Below, piece after piece: positions 33,040 to 41,964 of a DNA stretch of 64,000 bases. Position 1 is the stretch's first letter. Each line of letters begins with the position of its first letter. Origin of the DNA: Entomospira culicis. Its GTDB lineage: Bacteria > Spirochaetota > Spirochaetia > WRBN01. Below the pieces are notes generated by a model that was given only the letters and a program-made list of their open reading frames with translations, had not been told where the DNA came from and did not search any database. A program made the position numbers and the translations under genes. Where the stretch lies: NCBI RefSeq assembly GCF_028748145.1, contig NZ_CP118181.1:813433-877432 (forward strand), in the 5' to 3' direction.

Positions 33040-34594
33040 ATTGACAAACGCCTGTGGGCGCATCTTACCCACTGAAATTTCTGGTTATGGTCGTGTAACT
33101 CCCTACACTACGCTCTTTAGCGACGCACCAGCGCTCACCAGAACGATGCCTGCAAAGTCGATCTTTCGTCCGGGCATAAGTAAGCTTCGCGCAAGCATTC
33201 AAGAGGCGATTCAAAGTAGTAACCTGCAAGATGGCATGACCATTAGCTTTCATCATCATCTACGTGGTGGCGACTTCGTGCCTGCCCTTGTCATGCAAGA
33301 AATCGCCAAGCTGGGCATTAAAAACTTACGTCTTGCTGTCTCTAGTTTCTTTACCGACAAAAATGAAACGCTCCTTACCTACTTTAAAGATGGTACGATT
33401 AGCGCGCTAGAGACCTCTGGTATCCGAGGGATGATAGGCAAAGAGGTCAGTAAACATGGCTTTTTGTCAAACCCGATCATCTTTCGTACCCACGGGGGGC
33501 GTGCCAGAGCCATTGAATATGGGCAAAGCAATATCGATGTCGCCTTTATTAGCGCCCCCATTTGTGACGAAATGGGCAACATGAGCGGGCGATTTGGCAA
33601 AAATGCCTTCGGTGCGATGGGTTATCCCGTAGCAGATGCGCACTATGCGAAAACAGTTATCGCTATCACAGATAATTTAGTTCCCTATCCCCTCTCAGGA
33701 TTTATCTCGATTAACCAAACCTTAGTCGACTATGTCGTCGTTGTTGATGCCATTGGCGATCCAAACCTCATCGCAACAGGCGCAACAGCTATGACTAAAA
33801 ATCCCAACGATCTTGTTTTAGCAAGAAGAGTTACAGAGGTATTGATTGCCAGTGGCTTAGTCAAAGAGGGTTTCTCGTTTCAGGCGGGCGCTGGTGGGGC
33901 GTCCTTAGCCGTGCTCTCCTATCTTGGAGAGTATATGAAAGAACATGGCATTACTGGAAGTTTTGCTAGTGGCGGAATTACCAGTCAGCTAGTAGATGCG
34001 CTGGAAGCGGGACTCTTTAAAACCCTGTTAGACACGCAAAGTTTCGATGCAGTGGCAGCGCGATCCCTAGCAAAAAACCCAGCAAATCACTTGGAAATGA
34101 GTGCCAGTATGTACGCCAATCCCCATAATAAAGGATGTGTTGCGCACCAATTAGATATGATGATGTTGGGGGCAACGGAGATTGACGTTAATTTTAACAT
34201 TAACTCACTCACCGATAGCCTAGGCTATATTATGGGCGCACTTGGTGGGGCTCCCGATACCGCTGCTGGTGCAAAAATGACCGTCGCCATTGCTCCGAGC
34301 ATTCGTAAGCGTATCCCGATTATCGTCGAGTCGGTTACCACAATCTGTACTCCGGGGGAGAGCGTTGACGTGGTCGTTACCGATCGTGGGGTGGCAGTAA
34401 ATCCGCGCCGCCAAGATCTCAAAGAGAAATTTTTGGAAGCAGGCATTGCCCTTAAAGAGATCCATCAACTTAAAGCCGAAATTGAACAGCTAACCGGTAA
34501 GCCCGATCGTCCGCAATTCTCTGATCGCATCGTGGGCATCGTGGAATATCGCGACGGTTCTGTGCTCGATCTCATCTATCAACTTAAATCCTAA
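33032..34594 (+). CDS. citF: Citrate lyase alpha subunit (citrate:acetyl-ACP transferase)
   Basis: A 520-residue CoA-transferase-type subunit that exchanges acetyl for citrate on the acyl carrier protein. Conserved blocks include SFHHHLRGGDFVP, FRTHGGRARAIEYGQ, FGKNAFGAMGYP, the GAGGASLAVLSYL segment and CTPGESVDVVVTDRG near the end. Translation overlaps citE; AAGGAG lies before the ATG. Together CitDEF convert citrate to acetate plus oxaloacetate; the oxaloacetate decarboxylase genes at 62414-64000 would take the product on. The maturation genes citC, citX and citG are not in this window. Confidence 0.94.
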   Translation: MNKLTNACGRILPTEISGYGRVTPYTTLFSDAPALTRTMPAKSIFRPGISKLRASIQEAIQSSNLQDGMTISFHHHLRGGDFVPALVMQEIAKLGIKNLRLAVSSFFTDKNETLLTYFKDGTISALETSGIRGMIGKEVSKHGFLSNPIIFRTHGGRARAIEYGQSNIDVAFISAPICDEMGNMSGRFGKNAFGAMGYPVADAHYAKTVIAITDNLVPYPLSGFISINQTLVDYVVVVDAIGDPNLIATGATAMTKNPNDLVLARRVTEVLIASGLVKEGFSFQAGAGGASLAVLSYLGEYMKEHGITGSFASGGITSQLVDALEAGLFKTLLDTQSFDAVAARSLAKNPANHLEMSASMYANPHNKGCVAHQLDMMMLGATEIDVNFNINSLTDSLGYIMGALGGAPDTAAGAKMTVAIAPSIRKRIPIIVESVTTICTPGESVDVVVTDRGVAVNPRRQDLKEKFLEAGIALKEIHQLKAEIEQLTGKPDRPQFSDRIVGIVEYRDGSVLDLIYQLKS

Positions 34595-34604
34595 TCCAAA
34601 TAAA

Positions 34605-34631
34605 GAGGCTCGCCTTTGAGCCTCCTTTTTT
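34605..34631 (+). terminator. Terminator of the citrate operon
   Basis: Perfect 7-bp stem GAGGCTC/GAGCCTC (34605-34611, 34618-34624), 6-base loop, then CTTTTTT. The opposite strand has a T-rich tail too, so it may also stop the minus-strand operon ending at 34637. Confidence 0.85.
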
Positions 34632-34636
34632 CCTCT

Positions 34637-35941
34637 TTACTTAATAGATAACTTGCGTAATCCCTCTTGAAAAGCCGGAATGCGATTGGTTAAGTCCCAA
34701 ATCAGGTTATTCTCATAATTGGCAATCATCATCAGATTAAACCCCAAATCCAAGCCCAAGCTATAAGGCGATACCCAACCCGTCGTGGCATTAAAGCTCG
34801 ATCGTAATCCATAGGGACTATTCAACCTCGCTATCGTCGCATAATAGCTCATCGCCTTGAATGTTGCCTCATCATCAAAGACAATCGATGCCACCACCGC
34901 GCCTGTTGGTAAGGTGCCATCATTCTGATGAGCAGTATCGTCAAAGCCCGTGGGAGGAAACCCCATCAAACCGCTATAGCCACCCTCAATGTCGCCAGCG
35001 CTCTGCCCAAAGCCGATATCCCAGCCCTTGTACAAATGCGCATTATCGCGACTATACGCAATGGTAGTTTTTGTCGCCAAGACCGAATTCTCAAACCAAT
35101 CCACCCCATCGGCGTCGCGCTTATTTCTAAAATCGACATACGCATGGCTAAACTGATGCGTAAAGTGGGAACCAAACCAAGAGTGAATAAACGGTTCATT
35201 CTCCCCATAAGCGCGCTCGTTGCGGATAAAGGTCGTGTACACAATCGGGTCGATAGGATGCGTAGGACTGGCCACGCCCAAAACATAGAGAATCAACTGT
35301 TCAGCATAAAAATCCCACGCACCCATAAAACCACTCTCGGGACTATAGGCCATGTAGAACATATCGCGCTCTTTGTTAATAAACCAATCCCAATTGACTT
35401 GCCCATAAAGCTCTTGCGCCAAGTCGGCCACCGCTCCACCAAAATACTCCCCAGCAATCAACGCGCCCGCCACCAAAAAGGAGGTATCAATATTAGAAAT
35501 CTCCGAATTCCACTCGCGCTCACCCGTATCAATATGGACAAAGTGAAAGTACCACCCCTCCACGCGAGGCATCACCATGACACTACGGATGATCTTCTCT
35601 GCCTTATCCTTGGCCTCATCAAAAGCGATATACCCTGCATCGGCACCCACCACCAGCGCCGTCAAACCCAGCCCTGTCGTGGCAATACTGGCGATAATTT
35701 CATCACCACCCTTCGCCTTCGCCCGATCTAACACCAATCCATAGCCTGCACTACTCTCGTCCCAATTGGTAAAATCCTCAAAATAGCGAAAATTTCCTCG
35801 CTTCTCCTCGCGTAATAAAGGATGAAGCGTACTCACCCGATCACTTATTAAGAGATCCTCACTGCTAGAATGAGAATCATCCTTCGCACCACAGCTTACA
35901 AACAGGGCAACGCCTAGCCCGAATATCCACAATTTTTTCAT
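34637..35941 (-). CDS. Glycoamylase-like lipoprotein (PF10091 type), candidate GH144 endo-beta-1,2-glucanase
   Basis: A 434-residue exported lipoprotein; the start at 35941 follows AAGGAG and yields lipobox LFVSC (Cys17). The body is an (alpha/alpha) barrel-like protein with IASIATTGLGLTAL, RVEGWYFHFVH, SEISNIDTSFLVAGAL, FTHQFSHAYVDFRNK and the C-terminal SPYSLGLDLGFNLMMIANY, matching the glycoamylase-like family. That family includes GH144 endo-beta-1,2-glucanases. With two GH3 enzymes in the same operon, cleavage of an extracellular or periplasmic beta-glucan is the likely role. The exact linkage is inference. Confidence 0.75.
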   Translation of the reverse strand: MKKLWIFGLGVALFVSCGAKDDSHSSSEDLLISDRVSTLHPLLREEKRGNFRYFEDFTNWDESSAGYGLVLDRAKAKGGDEIIASIATTGLGLTALVVGADAGYIAFDEAKDKAEKIIRSVMVMPRVEGWYFHFVHIDTGEREWNSEISNIDTSFLVAGALIAGEYFGGAVADLAQELYGQVNWDWFINKERDMFYMAYSPESGFMGAWDFYAEQLILYVLGVASPTHPIDPIVYTTFIRNERAYGENEPFIHSWFGSHFTHQFSHAYVDFRNKRDADGVDWFENSVLATKTTIAYSRDNAHLYKGWDIGFGQSAGDIEGGYSGLMGFPPTGFDDTAHQNDGTLPTGAVVASIVFDDEATFKAMSYYATIARLNSPYGLRSSFNATTGWVSPYSLGLDLGFNLMMIANYENNLIWDLTNRIPAFQEGLRKLSIK

Positions 35942-35987
35942 CACCTTCTCCTTGATAAATATCAAAATAAAATAACCATTTAAATAT

Positions 35988-36548
35988 TTAGTTATTATTA
36001 TCAATCTCTCGCACAACACGTGCAGGATTACCCACCACCAGCATGTTCGCCGGTACCGACTTTGTAACCACACTGCCTGCACCCACCACGCAATTCTTCC
36101 CTAAGGTAACCCCCGGTAAAATCACACTCCCGGCACCAATCCAGACATTATCTTCGATGGTGATAGGAAAAGCATACTCTAGCCCACTCATACGCGTCTT
36201 GGCATCGAGGGGATGCGTCGCGGTGTGAAGCCCCACATTAGGTGCGATCATCACATTGTCGCCAATCGTAATCGGCGCACCATCCAGCATGACACAGCCA
36301 CTATTGGCAAAAAAGTTGCTCCCCACCCGAATATTATGCCCATAATCACAATAAAAGGGCGCAACCAGATAGGTCTTCGCATCTGCCTTGGCAAGAAGCG
36401 TTTCTAAAATCGGTAACTGCGGTAACTCTGGCGATTGATGGTTTAATTGATGCAACTTCGCCTTACATTGCGCCCGCCCCTCGATCAATGCAGGATCGTT
36501 AGGGTCGTACAGCTCGCCATCGGCAATCTTCTGCCATTGACTCTTCAT
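35988..36548 (-). CDS. maa: Maltose O-acetyltransferase-like hexapeptide acetyltransferase
   Basis: A 186-residue left-handed beta-helix acetyltransferase. The N-terminal KIADGELYDPNDPALIE cap is typical of maltose/galactoside acetyltransferases; hexapeptide repeats run from about 68 to 175, and the catalytic His112 lies in HTATHPLD. It would transfer acetyl from acetyl-CoA to a sugar 6-hydroxyl, often to detoxify non-metabolised sugars. It is the fifth gene of the glucan operon, between a GH3 gene (12 bases upstream) and the GH144-like lipoprotein. Substrate specificity cannot be read from sequence. Confidence 0.85.
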   Translation of the reverse strand: MKSQWQKIADGELYDPNDPALIEGRAQCKAKLHQLNHQSPELPQLPILETLLAKADAKTYLVAPFYCDYGHNIRVGSNFFANSGCVMLDGAPITIGDNVMIAPNVGLHTATHPLDAKTRMSGLEYAFPITIEDNVWIGAGSVILPGVTLGKNCVVGAGSVVTKSVPANMLVVGNPARVVREIDNNN

Positions 36549-36560
36549 TTTGTCCTCCTT

Positions 36561-38702
36561 TTACTCCTCAACCAAAGAAAAATTAACCTTACGCGCATCA
36601 TCGGCGCTAGAAGCACCAATAAAGAGCGTAAAGTCGCCCGACTCGCTGGCATAATGACCGCGATTATCATAAAAACGCAACATCGCTTCGCTAATCTCAA
36701 AATTCAGCTCTTGACTCATCCCAGCCTCTAGCTCAATCTTGACAAATCCCTTCAACTCCTTCATCGGACGTACGACGCGACCAAAGAGATCGGTAAGATA
36801 GAGCTGAACCACCTCCTTACCACGATGCTCTCCTTGATTCGTAACCGTTACACGTGCTGTAATCGATCTATTCTTATCTAAAGTATTACTGCTTAAGGTG
36901 ATATCGCTGTAGTGGAACGGACTGTAACCAATGCCGTAACCAAAGGGATAGAGCGCCGAGATGCGTTCGTCGATGTAGTTGGAGCGATAAATTTCAAATT
37001 GATCCTCCGAAGGTCGCCCCGTTTTGAACGCATTATAGTAGAGCGGAAGTTGCCCGACACTGCGCGGAAAGCTCATGGGTAGTTTTCCCGATGGATTATT
37101 CTGCCCAATAAGCGTACGCGCGATAGCGTTACCTGCCTCACTACCCAAGAACCACGTAATCAGGATCGCATCAACATCCTCCACAATCGCACTTAAATCG
37201 AGCGGGCGCCCCGTACTTATCAATGCGACAATCGGCGTACCCGTCGCCTTTACCGCAGTAATCAGCTTCAGTTGCGTATCGGAGAGACCAATTACCGTGC
37301 GACTCTTCGCCTCACCGCTCATGCTAGCCTCTTCGCCCAGTGCCAACACCACCACATCGGCACGTGAAGCCATCGCCACCGCGCCAGCAAGGTCTAGCTC
37401 ATCCGCCCAACTTACCGCATCCATCACCTCTATCTGAGGAAAGAGCGCTCGCATGCCCGCCTCAATCGTAACTGCCTCCTCGGGCAAGACACCACAATTC
37501 CATGCACCAACCAGATCGTGCGTGGTTGCCTTAGGGCCAATTAGCGCGATCTTTTGCGTTGCCTGAAGGGGCAAAATGTCCGCATCATTCTTTAACATCA
37601 CGATCGACTCTTGCGCTTGTTCTAAAGAGACTTTACGGTGTTCCGCAGAGAGCAAGACCGTCGACTCTAACGCCTCATCTGCATCGCGATAAGGATTTTC
37701 AAAGAGTCCCAACTCATTCTTTAACGTTAAAATACGAAGCACCGCATGATCGATCTGCTCTTCTTTAATTTTTCCTTCCGATACTAAGGTTGAAAGATGC
37801 TGGGGATAGCAACTTGAACACATCTCGATATCTAATGTTGCCTCTATCGCGCGATGAGCAGCCTCTTTCTTATCCTGACACTGGCCATGTACCACCGCCT
37901 CCCAAAGCGCCCCCCAATCAGAAATCAACAAGCCATCAAAACCCCATTCCTCGCGCAGTAAATCCTTCATTAACCAATCGTTCACCGTGGCAGGCACGCC
38001 GTCAATCGTGTTAAAAGCGCTCATCACCATCTTTGCACCCGCATCGATTGCCACCTTATACGCCGGTAGATAATACTCGCGCAACATCCACCTCGACATA
38101 TCGACCGTATTATAATCGCGCCCCGCCTCCGCTGCCCCATAAGCGGCAAAGTGCTTAACACAGGCAGCAATACGATATTTTTCTAACGCCTTGCCCTGGT
38201 AACCCTCCACAAATGCCTTGGCAAATGCACTATTAAGATAGCCATCCTCCCCGGTGCTCTCCATCACGCGTCCCCAACGTGCATCGCGCACCAAATCAAC
38301 CATCGGGGAGAAGGTTAAGTGAATGCCCGAGACCGCCGATTCATAGGCAGCGATCCGCGCCGACTCGCGCGCTAAATCTACGTTCCATGAAGCACCCATC
38401 GCCAAGGGAATGGGAAACCCCGTCCGTAAACCGTGGATCACATCATGCATAAAGAGCAAAGGAATTTTTAAGCGACTCTTCGCCAAGTACTCCTGCTGAA
38501 TACGTTTAAGGCGTTTCGCCCCCATAATTCCTAATGTCGATCCCGCGCTCTCCACCGTAGCTTGATCAATACCAAGCTCGTTCATTGGGCCAGTAATCTC
38601 GCCACTCTCATCGAAAAAACTTGGCGGTAACTGCAACATCTGCGCCACTTTCTCTGCTAGCGTCATCTGCTTCAACAAATCAATTAATGCCTCTTGCGTC
38701 AT
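36561..38702 (-). CDS. GH3 beta-glucosidase, copy B
   Basis: A 713-residue exo-acting glycosidase. The (beta/alpha)8 domain carries KHFAAYGAAEAGRDYN and the nucleophile Asp in LLISDWGAL (about residue 268); a beta-sandwich second domain and a C-terminal fibronectin-type domain (about 610-713) complete the GH3 layout. There is no signal peptide, so it acts on imported oligosaccharides. The start at 38702 follows AAAGGAG by 7 bases; the longer ORF start is unsupported. It is a full-length paralogue of the gene at 38761-40914, with long matching stretches even at DNA level. Beta-1,2- or beta-1,3-oligoglucoside hydrolysis is plausible. Confidence 0.9.
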   Translation of the reverse strand: MTQEALIDLLKQMTLAEKVAQMLQLPPSFFDESGEITGPMNELGIDQATVESAGSTLGIMGAKRLKRIQQEYLAKSRLKIPLLFMHDVIHGLRTGFPIPLAMGASWNVDLARESARIAAYESAVSGIHLTFSPMVDLVRDARWGRVMESTGEDGYLNSAFAKAFVEGYQGKALEKYRIAACVKHFAAYGAAEAGRDYNTVDMSRWMLREYYLPAYKVAIDAGAKMVMSAFNTIDGVPATVNDWLMKDLLREEWGFDGLLISDWGALWEAVVHGQCQDKKEAAHRAIEATLDIEMCSSCYPQHLSTLVSEGKIKEEQIDHAVLRILTLKNELGLFENPYRDADEALESTVLLSAEHRKVSLEQAQESIVMLKNDADILPLQATQKIALIGPKATTHDLVGAWNCGVLPEEAVTIEAGMRALFPQIEVMDAVSWADELDLAGAVAMASRADVVVLALGEEASMSGEAKSRTVIGLSDTQLKLITAVKATGTPIVALISTGRPLDLSAIVEDVDAILITWFLGSEAGNAIARTLIGQNNPSGKLPMSFPRSVGQLPLYYNAFKTGRPSEDQFEIYRSNYIDERISALYPFGYGIGYSPFHYSDITLSSNTLDKNRSITARVTVTNQGEHRGKEVVQLYLTDLFGRVVRPMKELKGFVKIELEAGMSQELNFEISEAMLRFYDNRGHYASESGDFTLFIGASSADDARKVNFSLVEE

Positions 38703-38760
38703 CACTATACTCCTTTGTGATAAGTAAAAATTTCTCCCCACCCTTTCTTATTCACGCGAT

Positions 38761-40914
38761 TTATACCAAAGAAAAATCAATCTTACGCGCATCGTCATCG
38801 CTGGAGGTACCAATAAAGAGCGTAAAATCGCCTGCGTCGCTGGAAAAACTCTCGTCGGCATGGTAGTAGCGAAGCATCTCTTCGTTAATCGTAAAGTGAA
38901 GCTCCTTGCTCTCGCCCACGGCTAAGAAGATCTTCTGAAAGCCTTTAAGCTCCTTGACTGGTCGCGATACGCTCGCCACACAGTCGCGGATGTAGAGTTG
39001 TACCACCTCTTTACCTGCAAAATTCCCCGTATTGGTAACGGTTAGGCTCGCGGTAATTGACTCTCCCTTGCTAAATGCTGCCTTACTCAACGTGATATCG
39101 CTATAAGCAAAAGTCGTATAACTCAAACCAAAGCCAAAGGGATAGCGTGGAGCATTGGGAATATCGAGATATTTCGAGAGGTAATCCTCCGAGTAGCCCA
39201 CCACCGGCGCGAAATTCTTAAGCGGTCTACCCGTATTCAGTGCATTATAGTAGACGGGAATCTGCCCTACGCTGTGAGGAAAAGTCATGCTCAATTTACC
39301 CGATGGAACACTCATCCCCATCAGCGTCTTGGCGATCGCCTTAGCCGCCTGTGTGCCAGCATGCCAACAGACCATCAGCGCATCGACATGCTCTATCACT
39401 CCATGCAGATCGAGTGGGCGCCCATTCATCACCAGCGCAATCATAGGTTTGTTTAATTGCTTGAGTGCCGTAATCAATCTTAACTGCATATCTGTCAATG
39501 TGATATCTGCTTTCGATCGCGCCTCACCACTAAACGATCGCTTCTCGCCAATCGCAAGGATAATCACATCCACATCCTTCGCTTGTGCCACCGCATCGGC
39601 AATACCGATATCCTCATCCATCGTTGTAGCCTCTACCGTCTTCATATTAGGGAAGTAAGGTAAGAGCGCCTCCTCGATAGTAGGTGTCTCGCGCTTATCG
39701 CCCTTCCAACACCACGCGCCAATATGATCGCGCGCCGTTGCTTTAGGACCAATCAAAATGACTTTTTTCTCTTTAGATAGTGGCAAAATGTTCGACTCAT
39801 TCTTTAGCAACACCAACGATTCCTCCGCCTGTGCCAACGCCACCGCTTGATGTTCGGCGCTAAAATGAAGCTTGCTCTCCAGCTCAACATTTGCTCCACG
39901 ATAAGGATTCTCAAAGAGCCCTAACTCATTCTTTAAGGTAAGCACGCGCATCACTGCCTCGTCGATATCCGCCAAGCGCACCTTGCCAGCATCCACCAAC
40001 TGCGCCAAGTATTTTACATAACTGGGCGAACTCATCTCGATATCCAATCCCGCGTTCAACCCAAGTTCTGCGACATCTTTCAGATCGCTCGCCAGACCAT
40101 GGTTAACCACCTCCGCCAACGAAGTGTAATCTGAAATGACCGTGCCCTCAAAGTGCCACTCTTTGCGCAAAAGATCGCGCAGTAACCAACGATTCACCGT
40201 GGCAGGCACGCCCTCCACCGTGTTAAACGAGGTCATAATCAACTTAACTCCCGCGTCGATCGCTGCCTTGTACGCAGGAAGATATTGGTTGCGCAACATC
40301 AAACGCGACATATCAACCGTATTATAATCGCGCCCCGCCTCGGCTGCGCCATAAGCAGCAAAGTGCTTGACACACGCTGCCACCCGACCACTCTCCAGAT
40401 GCTCCCCTTGAAACCCACGCACCATCGCTTGGGCAAACATTTCATTAAGATAAGAATCCTCCCCCGTACTCTCCATCACGCGTCCCCACCGGGGATCGCG
40501 CACCAAGTCGACCATCGGAGCAAAGGTAACATGCACGCCCGCAACATCCGCCTCCGCAGCAGCCACGCGCGCACTCTCCTGTGCCAACTCCAGATTCCAC
40601 GATGCACCCATCGCCAATGGAATCGGAAAAATTGTGCGATAACCGTGCACCACATCTGCCATAAAGAGTAACGGAATTTTTAGGCGACTCTTCGCCAAGT
40701 ACTCTTTCTGTACGCGCATCACCTCGGCTGCCCCAGAAATGCCCAACGTCGAACCACACTGATGGACAATCTCCTCGCTAATGCCTAACTCGGCGATCGG
40801 CCCAGTAATCTCGCCATCATTTGAGTAAAAGTGTCCGGGTAATTGCGTCAACTGCCCAATTTTCTCCGCCAAGGTCATCTGCGTAAAAAGCGCTTTAATT
40901 TCAGCTTGTGTCAT
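38761..40914 (-). CDS. GH3 beta-glucosidase, copy A
   Basis: A 717-residue cytoplasmic GH3 enzyme with KHFAAYGAAEAGRDYN, nucleophile Asp in TVISDYTSL, and a C-terminal fibronectin-type domain. It closely resembles copy B but differs around the nucleophile (SDYTS versus SDWGA) and in the second domain, so the two may split substrates of different length. AGGAG lies 9 bases before the ATG. Immediately upstream, at 40928-40943, is a perfect palindrome likely bound by the LacI-family regulator encoded next door. Gap to copy B is 58 bases. Confidence 0.9.
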   Translation of the reverse strand: MTQAEIKALFTQMTLAEKIGQLTQLPGHFYSNDGEITGPIAELGISEEIVHQCGSTLGISGAAEVMRVQKEYLAKSRLKIPLLFMADVVHGYRTIFPIPLAMGASWNLELAQESARVAAAEADVAGVHVTFAPMVDLVRDPRWGRVMESTGEDSYLNEMFAQAMVRGFQGEHLESGRVAACVKHFAAYGAAEAGRDYNTVDMSRLMLRNQYLPAYKAAIDAGVKLIMTSFNTVEGVPATVNRWLLRDLLRKEWHFEGTVISDYTSLAEVVNHGLASDLKDVAELGLNAGLDIEMSSPSYVKYLAQLVDAGKVRLADIDEAVMRVLTLKNELGLFENPYRGANVELESKLHFSAEHQAVALAQAEESLVLLKNESNILPLSKEKKVILIGPKATARDHIGAWCWKGDKRETPTIEEALLPYFPNMKTVEATTMDEDIGIADAVAQAKDVDVIILAIGEKRSFSGEARSKADITLTDMQLRLITALKQLNKPMIALVMNGRPLDLHGVIEHVDALMVCWHAGTQAAKAIAKTLMGMSVPSGKLSMTFPHSVGQIPVYYNALNTGRPLKNFAPVVGYSEDYLSKYLDIPNAPRYPFGFGLSYTTFAYSDITLSKAAFSKGESITASLTVTNTGNFAGKEVVQLYIRDCVASVSRPVKELKGFQKIFLAVGESKELHFTINEEMLRYYHADESFSSDAGDFTLFIGTSSDDDARKIDFSLV

Positions 40915-40927
40915 CTCTTTATCTCCT

Positions 40928-40943
40928 AGAAAAACGTTTTTCT
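40928..40943. promoter_or_regulatory. LacI-type operator before GH3 copy A
   Basis: Perfect 16-bp palindrome AGAAAAACGTTTTTCT centred on CG, 13 bases before the GH3 start codon and just upstream of its AGGAG site. A TATCAT -10-like box lies at 40959-40964. A 14/16 match occurs at 43110-43125. Confidence 0.7.
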
Positions 40944-40983
40944 TTTAGCAATTTTTTCATGATATATATCTATATTTTACACA

Positions 40984-41964
40984 CTAAATCCATGATGCTC
41001 CCGAAACCAAATAGGTATCGATTTCTAAAGAGATGGACTCTTTACCCGCAAGCAGGTCGAGAAGACTCTTGCCTGCCTGATATCCCCAAAAGCGTCGATC
41101 GTACCCAATGCTCGCCAAGGAGGGCTGGAGGTATTGATTAATTTGTAGACCATCAAACCCAATCAATACGGCATCTTCCCCAAAAAAGAGGCTCTGTTCG
41201 CGCATGTATTCATAAACGCCCAACGCCATATTGTCGTTAAAGGCAAAGATCACTTTGAGACCAGAAGAAACTTTGCCGAAGATCTCTTTTGCGACAAGGT
41301 ATCCACTCTCTTTAGAGAAATTCCCCTCATACCAATCTACAGCTAACGCGTGCTCTCTGCTCAAATTTTCTATAGCAAGCCGTCGCTGATCACCATCGTA
41401 ATTGCCCAAAGGTCCTGTAATGCAAATGAAACGTTCCGTTTCGAGTTTCATTAAATCTTGCCAGACAAACCCACAGCCCTGCGCATTATTTAAGCATATT
41501 TGCGAAACACTAGCGTGAGGAAAAGGGCGATCCAACACCACAATCTTCTTGCCACGCTCGACTAAACGCAAAATCATTTCATTGGAAAATTGCCCATCTA
41601 AAATAATAAGACCATCAAAAAGCCCCTCACTAAGCACCCGTTGCGCCCCCGATCCATGGCAGATCATTAGCTCCAAACCCGCCTCACGCAGACTACTCTC
41701 TACACCCATAATTAAATCGCTGTAAAATTCGCCATCAAAGCTTGCAAGTAAGAGCGCAATCACTCCCGTCTGCTGACGCTTGAGGCTCTTCGCCACAAAA
41801 CTAGGCTGATAGTGGTGCCGACGCGCAATCGCCAAGACACGCTCGCGCGTAGCCGTGGAGAGGTTGCCCGTATTATTCAGCGCACAAGAGACGGTCGAGA
41901 TAGCAACCCCCGCCTCTTGCGCAATTGCCTTGATGCCCACTAACGCCTTCTCTTTCATCTGCAT
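40984..41964 (-). CDS. LacI-family transcription regulator
   Basis: A 326-residue repressor-type protein. The N-terminal helix-turn-helix is GIKAIAQEAGVAISTVSCALN (about 10-30) with the hinge helix near PSFVAKSLKRQQTG, followed by a periplasmic-binding-protein-like sugar-sensing domain (about 65-320). In the HTH, Cys replaces the more usual Arg/Lys after VS. The start codon overlaps the ATPase stop (TAATG), or the ATG two codons later is used. It lies between the ATPase and GH3 genes and probably binds both palindromic sites (40928-40943 and 43110-43125). Confidence 0.9.
   Translation of the reverse strand: MQMKEKALVGIKAIAQEAGVAISTVSCALNNTGNLSTATRERVLAIARRHHYQPSFVAKSLKRQQTGVIALLLASFDGEFYSDLIMGVESSLREAGLELMICHGSGAQRVLSEGLFDGLIILDGQFSNEMILRLVERGKKIVVLDRPFPHASVSQICLNNAQGCGFVWQDLMKLETERFICITGPLGNYDGDQRRLAIENLSREHALAVDWYEGNFSKESGYLVAKEIFGKVSSGLKVIFAFNDNMALGVYEYMREQSLFFGEDAVLIGFDGLQINQYLQPSLASIGYDRRFWGYQAGKSLLDLLAGKESISLEIDTYLVSGASWI

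Noticed and set aside
34928-35731. A 267-codon plus-strand open frame opposite the glycoamylase-like gene
   Set aside because: It is antisense to a well-supported lipoprotein gene, is rich in Arg/Ile/His as shadow frames are, and has no ribosome site or domain.
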